Below are positions 1 through 10,650 of a DNA stretch of 64,000 nucleotides, piece by piece; position 1 is the stretch's first letter, and every line of letters begins with the position of its first letter. Below the pieces are notes generated by a model. That model made no database searches and was not told where the DNA came from. It saw only the letters and a list, made by a program, of their open reading frames with translations. The position numbers were made by a program, and so were the translations under genes. Source of the stretch: Symbiodinium natans (taxonomy: Eukaryota > Sar > Dinophyceae > Suessiales > Symbiodiniaceae); NCBI GenBank assembly GCA_905221605.1, contig CAJNDS010001402.1, positions 33,501 to 97,500 of the forward strand. Direction: 5' to 3'.

Positions 1-836
1 CTGGCGAGACTTGGCGTCGGCCGCAGCAGTTTCCCGAGTCAGGAAGACAAGCTCCGAGGCGCCGCAGCCGTGCCGTCTTCAGGCATCGGCTTGGTCGACC
101 AGTTGCTATTGGTTGCCCGCAAAAATAGTGTCTTAAGATTGTTCACCGATTGTTGTATGATGGTCACTGATTACGCGAGACGTTTTCGCAGGTCTTTTGC
201 AATGGGTGCCGTCGTTGCTTTTTTTTGGTCGGCTCCTTATCGGCGGGGCAGTGGCTTCTGCGGTCATGGGTGCGTCCGTGGCGGAGGTGGACTGTAGCGG
301 ATTGCGCGGTTGTATGATTCCAATGCTTGCGGTAAAGGCAGTGATTTTCTGCGGGGGTGTTTTCTGCACGAGACGGTTCAGGGCACTGCAGTACTCGCGT
401 CCACTTCAGTTTGTGAAGAAGAGTACGAAGTTTTACAGGTTGTCGAACCGACGTCTGTACGCGTTGAATGATAATGTAGATGTCTTGAAAGAGTTAGGGC
501 ATCTTCATGAGAAGATGCCTCTTTCAGTAGCAGTGATCTTTGCCGATCCACACCAAGCAACAATTGGGCACGACAGCTGACAGGACACTTCAATGTGCGC
601 ACAACGGTGCGCAGCCCGACCCGAGAGACCGCTTGGATCATCCCCCACGCAAGAGCAGAAGTGATAGCTAGTATTCGTTGCCAACATCTGACTGCGTCTG
701 TACGTTCACATCAAAAAAGAGTAAATTATAAATCGTAAACCCTAAACCCTAAGAGAACGAAATTGGTGAATTTGTGCTTCAGGTTTCTTGGATTTAGTTT
801 GTTTACAGGTTTTTAAATACAAAACAAGAGAGAACG
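1..836. other. no recognisable gene
   Basis: Overlapping short ORFs occur on both strands but none carries a family motif or a convincing exon boundary. A short run of CCCTAAA units lies at about 734-755. The stretch lies 3' of the sulfur-transporter gene and reads as intergenic DNA. Confidence 0.5.
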
Positions 837-1072
837 TCAAATAATACATAAAGGTCCATGCCACATAGGGCGATACTCCCCGGTTCTGTTCAGTGCAGCA
901 CCCCTCGTTTTAAAGCTGCGGGCTTGTCGACAGTCACAGCTGGAAAGCCCAACATCTTGAGATCGAAGAGCCATTTGATTCTGAGGGCTTATCGACAGTC
1001 GGAGGTGGAAAGCCCTGCAACGGCATGCTGTACAACGCTGATGCCTAATCTGCCTAACCTGCTCACATCTAC

Positions 1073-2185
1073 TCATTCGGTACTTTCGGCTGAATACTCG
1101 GACCGCCGCTGCTTCCACGCTAGAAGCCCGCCAGCAGAGAGCCAGCTGAAGCAAAGTGCAAGGAAGGCCAATCCGAAGCCGAGGCCAGGTCCTCCCTGGA
1201 AGAGATAGGGGAAGACACCAACAACACCAGGCCCTGGACACACACCGATCAGGCCCCAACCGAGGCCAAAAGCAGATGAGCCCAAGATCAGGGAAATGTA
1301 GTCTCCCCGCTTGGCGGGCTTCTCGAACTTGCAGTCCTCGCCACATAAAGGCTTACGGTCCTCTTTGGCCTTCACGTAGAGAAAGGCCGGTGCAGAGGCA
1401 CAGAGGCCGCAGCCCATCACAAACATCATGCTTGGGTCCCAGCAACCTGCCACGTCCAAGAAGTTGAGGACCTTTTCCTGTCGGGTCATCCCCGAGCAGC
1501 CTAGGCCCAGGCCAAAGATCAGGCCGCTGGCCAGAGGCGAGATGTAATTGCGAATCCTGAGGGGCACGCTGAGCGTGAGCAGGATGAGAATCACAGAGCC
1601 AATGAGGGCACCCACGGGGAACTCCCAGCGCGGAGGCCAAGCCAGCGTTGCGATTTCACCCCTCGGCTGCCTTTCCACAGCATGCCGGGATACAGCTACC
1701 ACAATGGCAGCCACCATCATGAAGCACGGCACAGCAATCCAACTCCTCAAACTCAGCCTTGGCAGTCCACAAATGCCATGGCCTGATGTGCAGCCACGGC
1801 CCAGTCGCGTGCCCGCGCCGATGCAAAGGCCTCCAAGGAGGTAGCGCAGCGTAGAGAAAGACATGGCACCAGGGAATGCAAAGCCAGCGTTCAGAAGTTG
1901 GTTGGCGCAACCGCCGAGGACGAGGCCCAGGAGAAAGAGCCACTTCCACAAGGTCTCCCCAATCTTGCAAGTAGCCAAGCTCCTCAAAGCCGGCCCTAGG
2001 ATGCCGCTGATGCCCGTGATTTTCCCATCGGCCATGTAAGCCAAAGAAGACGCGCTGCCAATCAGAAGGCCACCAATGCTCGACTCCACCAACGTGAAGG
2101 CCATGGACGCAAGACGTGCACTCTGAGAAGCCCCAACCACAAAGACACAGCCTCCCAGCACCCACATCATGAAGAGGTGACACAT
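1073..2185 (-). CDS. YeeE/YedE-family (sulfur transport domain) membrane protein, two fused modules
   Basis: A 370-residue, strongly hydrophobic protein with about ten membrane segments. It carries the YeeE/YedE signatures twice. The first module has GKITGISGILG (54-64) and RGCTSGHGICGLPRLSLRS (130-148). The second has GLGLGCSGM (225-233), KVLNFLDV (238-245) and GLIGVCPGPG (311-320). In bacteria these modules are often two adjacent proteins (YeeE plus a DUF6691-type partner); here they are one chain, the form I associate with eukaryotic members. The family is linked to uptake of thiosulfate or other reduced sulfur; the substrate here is inferred. Conserved Cys residues at 132, 230 and 316 fit the thiosulfate-handling cysteines. 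An in-frame TAG lies six bases upstream of the ATG, so translation starts here or an upstream exon is spliced to an AG|GG acceptor just before it. No intron interrupts the gene, unlike most neighbours, which fits retroposition or bacterial origin. Confidence 0.9.
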   Translation of the reverse strand: MCHLFMMWVLGGCVFVVGASQSARLASMAFTLVESSIGGLLIGSASSLAYMADGKITGISGILGPALRSLATCKIGETLWKWLFLLGLVLGGCANQLLNAGFAFPGAMSFSTLRYLLGGLCIGAGTRLGRGCTSGHGICGLPRLSLRSWIAVPCFMMVAAIVVAVSRHAVERQPRGEIATLAWPPRWEFPVGALIGSVILILLTLSVPLRIRNYISPLASGLIFGLGLGCSGMTRQEKVLNFLDVAGCWDPSMMFVMGCGLCASAPAFLYVKAKEDRKPLCGEDCKFEKPAKRGDYISLILGSSAFGLGWGLIGVCPGPGVVGVFPYLFQGGPGLGFGLAFLALCFSWLSAGGLLAWKQRRSEYSAESTE

Positions 2186-4000
2186 GCCCTACTGGATGGG
2201 AACAACCAACCCCACATGTACGCAGTCAACATGACCCATTTGCATGGCAGATCTCCTCAAGATTCTGGGCCAGGCAGGATAATTGTCTTGAAGGACGCGG
2301 TGTGTTTCCTGTTTCGACCCCCGTTTCAAAAATCCCTCAACAGAATTGAAGCCGTGGACGCAATGAGCTAGCGTTCGATTCCGATTAATGATGCGGTTAG
2401 CCATTGCAGCGAAATGCGGCCGAAATCAATACTGAAAAGTAGTTCGTAATGGTGCGCAATGAACAGAATTCAAGCTGGCCCGGACTATGAACAACAAAAC
2501 AACCTTGCCCCCCCTCCCTTTCAAGATCTGAAGCCTAAAGCCTTAAGCCTCCGTTGCGTCCAAAGACTCACAACCTTGACATCGGTTTCAGTCGTGGAGG
2601 ACTGTTCGTCATTTGTTCTCACAGACTCATCAAAACTCGTGAAAATCAAACGACCAGTGAACCTTCAATAGTTGTGGATAAGTGTAGCAGGATCTTTGCG
2701 GTTTAGATCCATCACTCTTCTTGTGAAGGGTACTGCTTAGGTCCAAGGCGCGTTGACCACGGCACGTTTACGTAGATCCAAGGCATCTTGCTATAAGTCC
2801 AAGGTACGTTTACGTCAAGGAAGGCACCGTGATTCTGTCTTAGGAATTGCACAGCGAATACAACACCATGGGCAGCTTACAATGCGAGGAGCACAAACAG
2901 CAGGTTCACATGGTTCATCAGGCCATGCATCACAGGAGAAACCAGAGTGCCGTCGTTGGCAGCAGACTCTGGCCCCTGCTGCTACCCCCTGCTCGTACTT
3001 TATGTGTTCCCTTGGGTGATCGGGTTGCCCACACACACATGTTCTCGGAGCCTTGTCAGTTGGCATAGTTTCGGCATGCTCCTCTTGAGCAGGCCGAGCG
3101 TGAGCAGCTGGAAAACAGTGCAAGGGTGCTCTCGGCAGAAGCCTGCACAGCCTTGTCACTGGCTGCAGATGGATCATCTGGCCAACAGCGCTGAGCTGTG
3201 AATAGAGATGGCCAACAGCACTGAGCTGTGGATCAAGACATCGAAGGCCGAGGGAAAAAGCACTGTGTCTCATACACGGGTGCTCTCAAGCGTCGCACAA
3301 GCGTGCCAGGAAAAGGCAAGAATTGCTGATTCTTGTGAACGCGGCGGCAAGGACAACATGCAGAAGCACTAAAGTTCAATCCAACCTTAGGATATCTCCT
3401 TAGGATATTTCGTATCCTGTCGTATCATGTCAGCGACGGCCGAGCAAGTGTTTTGGCTGGGCTGCCGGAAGGTGTGCTTGCCAGGCTGGTAGGGCTGAGT
3501 ACTGCTAGCCTTCTGACCTGAAGCCTACGCGCTAGTCACATTATCACGATGCCTGAACCTGCCCCCGAATCATGCCAGCGAGGTCTTGTGATCTGCCCTT
3601 GCCTTGCGCTGACCAAACTAGCGGGTTAGCTGGTCACAGCACTTGCCTGACTCGCTGTTGCTGGGATCCAAAAATGCAGAACTGTACGAGATGGCCTCAG
3701 ATGCGGTTCGGTTGTGGCCGGAAAAGCACAGTAGACAAATTCTGGGCAATGTCTCGCGCTGACTGGCCTGCCACCAGGCTCACACCCTATTTCTCAGCAG
3801 ACGACCCGCTCAGGATGTCCTCAGAACACAATAGAAGACCCCAAACTCAGATTCATAGAGTCTCTTCTTGCAGGCGACTGATTGTACTGCCGCTGCAGCT
3901 ACCAGTAATAAAACGACGACGACTACCATCCCAATAAGAAGCCGACCACTTCTTCTGACCACTTTTGAAATTTGCAACCCCTCGCAAACATGCAAGTCTG
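2186..4000. other. intergenic, no confident gene
   Basis: No ORF shows a recognisable domain. There are short local repeats, for example two near-copies of a 28-base segment around 3178-3235 (gccaacagc-ctgagctgtg) and a repeated cacgtttacg motif at 2762-2815. I see nothing else. Confidence 0.45.
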
Positions 4001-4501
4001 CACTCCGTTAAAGTTCACCCCGGTTCGAACCGAATGGGAAAGTTCCGAAGTTTAAAAATTTGCCAGTCCAAGCACCGTCACTCGCTTCACCTTGGCCTGG
4101 CTCTGCAACTGCGTAATGACCTCCCAGTAGATTTCGCGCTCATGTCGCAGAAGTGGTGGCTGGACTAGGGGCAAGCTGCTGGAAAACTTAGGCTTACCGA
4201 TAAAGGTAGATTCCCGTCGCTTCAACACCCTTCCGAGGGCCATTTCGCAGCTTCTCAAACAACGTCCGGGCCTTCCCAGATTTCCGCACGCCTTTTGAGC
4301 TCCAACGGAACAACTCTCATACTGCACCCCTAAACCCATAAAGCCAAAAATTCAGCTAAACCCCAAAAACCCTACAGCCCAGACCCAACTCGAGAGCCCA
4401 GCCACACTGTCATGCGAGCCAAAGGTGTTGAGCTCTTCTGCCAGCTCCACTGCCAAGCGACCTTTGGAGGTTCTCCTCAGATCGATTTCGTTCATCCTCA
4501 T
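4000..4501 (-). CDS. exon-like segments of an unidentified gene
   Basis: The minus strand has several short stretches with protein-like composition but no single ORF. One begins with a possible start at 4501/4495 and encodes MNEIDLRRTSKGRLAVELAE followed by an acidic-polar run, then a possible GT donor. A second, about 4310-4195, encodes a basic segment including KARTLFEKLRNGPRKGVEAT and ends at CG|GTAAGC, a good donor. A third, 4160-4055, contains REIYWEVITQLQSQAKVKRV. The phases do not join cleanly: the only acceptor close to the second donor would give an intron of about 20 nt, which is implausible. I do not recognise the family. It lies upstream of, and in the same direction as, the sulfur transporter. 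Confidence 0.3.
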
Positions 4502-4510
4502 TCTTAATCA

Positions 4511-7500
4511 GAAACATACAAAATACAATGTAGAACTTACTATATATATATATATAATAACACACCTATATATATATATACATATGTGTCTGTCTTAAAA
4601 CATATAATGCTACATAATATATCACAGATAAAATAGAATCTACAGTCTATAATGTATGAGAACGGGATATTATATGTACATACATAAGTTACTATATGTT
4701 CTATATAATGTATCATGTATAATGCAGAACATATACTCGGAGAGTACACATGCGATGTACGTATGTATATGTATACCGAGTAGGAGGACTGGCACAACTT
4801 GCAGCGTTACCACCACCAGTACCGTACACGACAGCCGGGAGCTGAGGAACCCGAGTTTTCAAACATCAACTTAAGCTGGTGGGAAAGAACTCAGGACAAG
4901 AACCACACGCTCTTCTGAAAAGAATCTGGTTCCCATCCGCACCCGCCAGGAGCAGACATCGCAGCAAGCGGTGGTCACCACTGGCTGCAGCCAGGTGGAT
5001 CGGGTATATGACCTCCTGGGGTCAAGCGAATCTTGCACTGTTCTATCCTAATTACTGCTCAGCCTGCTCAACACCGTACTAGTTTACTAGTAGAGCCATC
5101 AGTCTGCAGCCTGTGTCATTCTCGCACTCAACAGTTGCTCCTCTGCGTCGTTCCCGCGATGTCGGGGAGAGATGCTGTGCCAGACTGATTTTACTGAACG
5201 AGGCGCCGCCACATCCTACAAGCAGGATGGCAAAACGGATTTAAGCAGCTAAACAGGCCTGGAAACACTCAGGATTTCCGAGTCCTGGCCGAAGCCATTC
5301 AGGTCGAGCCAGAGGTTCATGGCTGCCTTGTCAAGCCCCAGCAAAGTGGGTACAGTCAATGCTACTCACTACGATCTGTCAGAGTGTCTCATTTAAGGAA
5401 CTCCGGAAAAGACTTAGACTTGAGATTCAAGTGCCGGAGCTGCTGCTCACTACTTACATAGCACACGTGTTGCTTTGCACATGGTGCTCCCATGTGATAC
5501 CCGTTCCTCTCGCCCACCTGGCGGTCCCTCCAGCTTTTGCGCGGTCGATGAGCTGGTCGGACCTGGGGTGGCGTGCTTGACTACCAAACTAGATTCATAG
5601 CTTGGTCTGCACTGTATCATCTACAGGTTATCCATATATCATTCGCCTCGGCCGGAGCATGTGGTCTCTCTTTCACCCCAAGAACCTGACCAACCCTATT
5701 TTTTCCCGGGCCACTGTCCCCGGAACTTCACTACCAGCCCCACGAACACCCCAATCCACAAGCCCAAGCATTAGCGCAACAAGCGCTCAACAAGTGCACC
5801 GAAGGTTTTCGCACAACTTGCTGACACTGCAAGCATACAGGGCTGCAGGGGTCGACTGGAAACACTGAGTTGAACCACGTGGACCACCGACATGTTCCGT
5901 GGAATGGGCCGGCCCGGCTGCCGAGGCAGCGCAAGCGTCGAAAACGATGCTACAGTGGTCTTGCACTACGAGGGTCAAGGGAAGCAAACATGTGATGCAC
6001 AGAGCTCTTGGGTGGGAGGTGTTTCGTCTGACAAGCAGGACGTTTTCGGACTGATGCTGTGCTCCACCAAATTTGTCGGTCACACAATATGTGACCATAA
6101 TCTCTTGGGCTGTAAGGCTCCCACCCGGCAGGGATCTGGGACCGCCAAATCCGAAAATGCCGGATGGTGGCGATCATCCACCTCTTTCGCTGGGCCCACT
6201 CGTCGATGGAGACAGCGCCCAGCAAGCAAGCGCCCAGCGAGCAAGCGGAACATCTCAATGGCAGGCCTGCAGAGAGATGCGCCAGTGCCCTAATTTAATG
6301 AGTTCTCATGAGTCATCTGAGATTTGCATGGCCCGAGGACAGACTGAGGTCAGGGCCACGACGGCATACTAAGGCCCTGGATAGGTGGCACTGCGACAGC
6401 AGCTTGAGGACTTTGGATGCACCACTCCGAGACAAATCGAACCACAGCAATAGCTTTGCGGCACTTTGCGGCATCATGCAAATACGTTGACATGCTGCAA
6501 GGCTGTTTAGGGACACACCTTCACCCGTCACACCCCATGAACCCCTGACCTTGTCTTCAACCGTGTAGCATCACGTCCTGACTTCCCGCGTACACGAGTC
6601 TACAGGTCGGGCAACTACGCGAAGGTTGCAAGCACTGACAGGCAATATGAGATTTGCCATGGAAAAGCTACCACGTAGATGAAGTACATCTTACACCTAA
6701 ACCGACCAGCAAAAAAAACAAAAATAGCAGTGCTTAGCATAGCTTTCCGTGCTTACCTATCTTCTTGGATTGCCTCTTAGACATCGGTGCGACCCTTGAG
6801 ACCCCTTCAAGATTTAAGCCCATCCCATTCACAGACCCTGGCTCTTTCCAGGCTTGAGAAGACCTCCTCCGGTGTTGGGAGGTGTCAGAGACATTAGCAT
6901 CTAGTACAGCCTCAGGAGAGAGATATTTCGCATCTCAGATCATCTCAAGAATATGATGAGACAAACAGAGCCACAGCCCCCCGGTCTACTCCTCTCCTCA
7001 GCGCAGAAAGCGGTCTCTATGCACTGCAGCGACCTGCTCTTTAGGCACTAAGTCATCTTCCAGGACTTGTGGTTGTAGATAGATTGCTCAGCCATGCGTG
7101 TGAAAAGCAATTGAGGTAGATCTCTGCAGGCACCCGGGCACCCAGGCCCTTGAAACCTTGCCCGTAGTCCAAAGCTTACCTCACGGTCGAGTCAGCTCGT
7201 GCGCGGCCACATCTTCGACAGAATTGCGAGTCAGCCATGTACCTCACGGAGATCGTGATTCCCTGTGCACCCTGGGCCTTTAAGCACTCTTCTTATGGGA
7301 GGTTCATTCGTCTTGGGGACGGGGCAAGATGCTCCGCCATCGGAGAGCTGATGGGGCCAGCTTGGGTCGACAAGCCATCAACAAGCTTCGAGTGGACAGT
7401 GTGCAAAATGATCCGAGTTTGTGCTTTAGAGAGGGCGAGTCGAAGCAATCAGAAAGGCTGGTGATGAGTAACAGCGAGAATACAGATCCAGCCGGTGCAG

Positions 7501-8029
7501 ATGTCATTCGACAGAGGCATACGACGTCCACAGCGGAACCAGAACATCAGAGTGCCAGCACTCCGGCACTCAAGATCTAAAAGGAGGCGTGGCGGAAGAT
7601 GCAACTGGGAGTACTTCTGGCAACTTGCGATGAGCTTAGCACCGAGCACATCAAAGCCCCAGTGGCATTTTGGAGTCCACTCGAGATGCTTAACCAAGTC
7701 AAACCACTCGACTCCTCATTCCCAGCATAACGGCACACAAACTGAAACGTGTGCTTGTCAACGCTGCCTGAATCTGCTTCCTGCCCATGTGGGGGGGTCC
7801 GTGCAGCGCGAACCGGTTTAAGGTTTAGGGTTGGCATACTCCTGAGCATCCAACATGTTGCCACAATGTGAGCATCGCGGCAGCAACTCCTTGCTGGCGA
7901 GCGTCCGAGGCATTTCATGGGTTTGAGGCATAAAGGGTGGACGAGTTGAGAAGTCATCTTAGGCACGTCGACTGCACCTGTCATCGAAACTTACCTTGAT
8001 TCCTGCGGCCACACGACTTCTTCGATGAA
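4511..8029. other. gene-poor stretch
   Basis: No exon or domain could be supported on either strand. It contains an AT-rich dinucleotide tract (about 4540-4790) and ordinary single-copy-looking DNA. A plus-strand ORF at 7329-7580 is polar and could be coding but has no recognisable motif. Confidence 0.4.
4540..4790. repeat. TA-rich microsatellite tract
   Basis: Runs of tatatata at 4541-4555 and 4567-4580 lie in about 250 bases of very AT-rich, TA/TG-rich sequence. The minus-strand ORF here (Tyr/Ile-rich) is a by-product of the composition. Confidence 0.8.
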
Positions 8030-8037
8030 CCTAAGCC

Positions 8038-8091
8038 CAAACCCTAAACCCTAAACGCTGAATCCTAAACCCTAAACCCTAAACCAACCCC
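8038..8091. repeat. interstitial telomere-like repeat (CCCTAAA)
   Basis: About six CCCTAAA or near-CCCTAAA units with two variant units. One of many interstitial copies of the plant/dinoflagellate telomere motif in the window. Confidence 0.85.
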
Positions 8092-9470
8092 AGAACCCTT
8101 CGTAAGCCACACTCCTGCGGCAGCACGAGGCGCGTGGCATTCTCCATCGTCGCCCTCTCGGGCTCCGCTGCTGCTTCAGCCACCTGCTCGGCTCACTTAC
8201 TCTTGGTTTGTAGGGCATTGGGGGGATGAGGTACCCTATATCCACCTATATATGCCCTTTAAGGGATTATATTGGGCACCCTACATCCCCCTGTATAAAG
8301 GCATACATACATACGTACATGCATACATACATATATATATATATACATTATGTATATGCAGATCCCCGAAGTCACTGTCAGCCCTGTTGCCACTTGTAGC
8401 TTTGGCTGCTCAGACACCCCGACCAAAGTGAGCAAGAACACAACGTGCTAGGAATCGGAAGGTTCTCCTCTCAATCCCAAAGATGCACCCCCGGCTGCGG
8501 ACACAAGCATGCGCCACAAAACTCCTAACAGATCAGGCCTCGAAAGCTTACAACAAATCCAGGTATGCTGAGATAGAAGTGTGTTGCTGGTACCTATCTG
8601 CGTGTCATGTAGTGCAGACATGGAAGGACAACTGCCTAGGCAAAAGGTCCACCCTGTCCCTCTAGCTTCAATGGGTTTTGTCAAGCCAGCAAACGAGAGC
8701 TGAGTTCCATGTAGACAGACATGGTATTATAGGTTCATTCATGCATCATGCGCAATATCGCTTTTTGTTCAAGAACTAAACCAGAGCACAACATCTAAAG
8801 CAAACGCTGCGAAACCTCCGTTCTACCGCTTTGTTGTGTTAATCTGGCTCTGGCGTCTCCATGCATTTCCATGAACCAGAATGACAGAAAAGCTTTAATT
8901 GTATAATCTCGAAAGTGAAAGACGTTAGCGAACTCGATAAATTAACCAATGAGTACCAACGAAGAACTAACAAACCCGATAGCAGGATATTAACAATAAA
9001 AACAAATGTCGCAAGATGTCGCGAGCCTTTCTGGGAGAGCTATGGTATTCGAAAACCGGTTCTTTCACACCTCAATCTTAAGAGGGCTTAAAGCCTCTTA
9101 AAGAGCACACAAACACAAGCGCAGGCTCACAGCCATCGCGAGTCGGGGTGCTGATGCTAAGGAGTGGTGAGGATGCCTGCTGCTGGCGCAGCCATGCGCA
9201 GCCACATGCCAGTGTCCCCAAGCCCTACACATAGCTGCACTTCAGCTATAATGTTCAACCTATATCAACTAAAGCGACCCAACGTGCAGAATGTCTCCAC
9301 GGCTCCACGCAGATAGTAGGGTTTGAGAGGTCATGGCCTACGGTTTGGGGCTCTGGAGGGCGCTCATAGGAGGCTTAGGGATGATAACACCAAAACTCGG
9401 CTCGGGGAAAGCGCACAGGGGCTCCCGGAGTCGCCAAATCACGTTTACAGGCAAGCTAGAGACAATCAAT
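8092..9470. other. no confident gene
   Basis: Contains a TA/CATACATA microsatellite at 8305-8350 and, at 8228-8285, a segment (ggtaccctatat...cctttaaggg) resembling the interior of the 17.6-kb MITE-like element. No coding segment could be supported. Confidence 0.4.
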
Positions 9471-9473
9471 GAT

Positions 9474-9517
9474 GGGGTTTAGGGTTTAGTGTTTAGGGTT
9501 TAGGGTTTAGGGTTTAC
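9474..9517. repeat. interstitial telomere-like repeat (TTTAGGG)
   Basis: Six TTTAGGG units, one of them mutated to TTTAGTG, immediately upstream of ordinary sequence. Confidence 0.85.
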
Positions 9518-9749
9518 GGATGACCTCTGACTTTGAATGCGTCCACGAAATCGCCGGCAGCAGGAGCTTGGGGGACTGCTGAGTTGAGAGAGTGGAGACG
9601 GTTCAGGGGGCAAAGGCAGCCTTTGGTGTCAACCGGCCTTGACCGACATGCTGATGCGCTTCAGCTGCAGCTGGGTCCGCATGGCCTGCTTTTTGCGAAT
9701 GCTGCTGCGACAAGGAGCTTCTTCGAAAATCCAGAACCTTCAGCTCGAG

Positions 9750-9837
9750 TTTGGGATGTTCCCCTTTTCCTAACAGTCTTAAATAGGGATCCCTATTAAG
9801 TTTGAAGGACTGTTAGTATAAGGGGGAACATCCCAAA
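9750..9837. mobile_element. 88-bp MITE-like inverted-repeat element (family B)
   Basis: The ends are a perfect 15-bp inverted repeat, TTTGGGATGTTCCCC and GGGGAACATCCCAAA. Inward, CTAACAGTC pairs with GACTGTTAG, and the centre is the palindrome AATAGGGATCCCTATT, so almost the whole element folds into one hairpin. Right-half relics of the same family lie at about 10352-10396 and 30573-30611. No coding capacity. It is too short to carry a transposase, so any mobility would depend on proteins encoded elsewhere. Confidence 0.8.
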
Positions 9838-10351
9838 TGGGCCTGCGTAAGACAACGCCCAATGCCCAACAAAAACGTCGAACCTCTCCCACGTGGCCCG
9901 TGGCTGAAGCACTTCTTTCCATTCAGCAAGAGGGATCACCGGTGCTCTAGGCCCTAGGCCTCCACGTCCTCAGCGAAGTTGTTCACGGCAACAACGTGGT
10001 CGCCCTGTGATGAGGGACTCAACTTTGCACACCCGAAATCTGAGGAGGCAAGGTGGCAGCGTTTAGGGGGCAGGCTAGTTGGGTTTCAGGGTGCTGATGT
10101 GGAGATCTGAGTCATCAGACAGCAAAGCCCTTGCCAGCATAGCTGCCTCGTTGACTTGCCGGTCTGGATGCTGAGCATTCCACCTGGCGGCAGCTGGGTT
10201 CGTGAGCTCCTTATGTCCTTATTCTATTCTTTGACCGGATGTAACTCGGCTCCATTTGCTTGGCAACCTGGTGGCAGGACATCATGTATCTCCAGTGCTC
10301 CAAAGCTTTGCATGAGATACGCTGAGTCCCAAGCCCAATTGAGGATCTTAC

Positions 10352-10396
10352 TATAGTCCCTATTAAGGACTGGTTAGTATAAGGGGGAACATCCAG
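10352..10396. mobile_element. partial family-B MITE-like relic
   Basis: It carries the right-half sequence of the 9.8-kb element (tccctattaaggactggtta, then gtataagggggaacatcc) but lacks the left arm, so it is truncated or deeply diverged. Confidence 0.65.
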
Positions 10397-10565
10397 GGAA
10401 CATCCAAAAGTAGAGCTTTCTTAGGTTTAAAGGGACATCCTTGCCTTGCGAGGAGGCCGTCCGGATCGATCCACGTGATCTGGAGAGACCTGCCGCGTCA
10501 CGTCCGTCTGCCCTGACTGGACACTGTCTGTCTTCCTACAGTTGTAGCTATCTGTTTTCTTACCG

Positions 10566-10650
10566 GTTTAGGGTTTAGGGTTTAGGGTTTAGGGTTTAGG
10601 GTTTAGGGTTTAGGGTTTAGGGTTTAGGGTTTAGGGTTTAGGGTTTAGGG
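10566..10650. repeat. interstitial telomere-like array (TTTAGGG)12
   Basis: Twelve nearly perfect TTTAGGG units in tandem. Ordinary sequence on both sides shows that it is not a chromosome end. Confidence 0.95.

Noticed and set aside
197-580. 127-codon plus-strand ORF near the left edge
   Set aside because: It starts mid-sequence, overlaps ORFs in other frames, has no motif and lies opposite to all recognised genes.
1656-2183. 175-codon minus-strand ORF overlapping the sulfur transporter
   Set aside because: It is the other-frame shadow of the real gene and is Trp/His/Arg-rich in a way typical of shadows.
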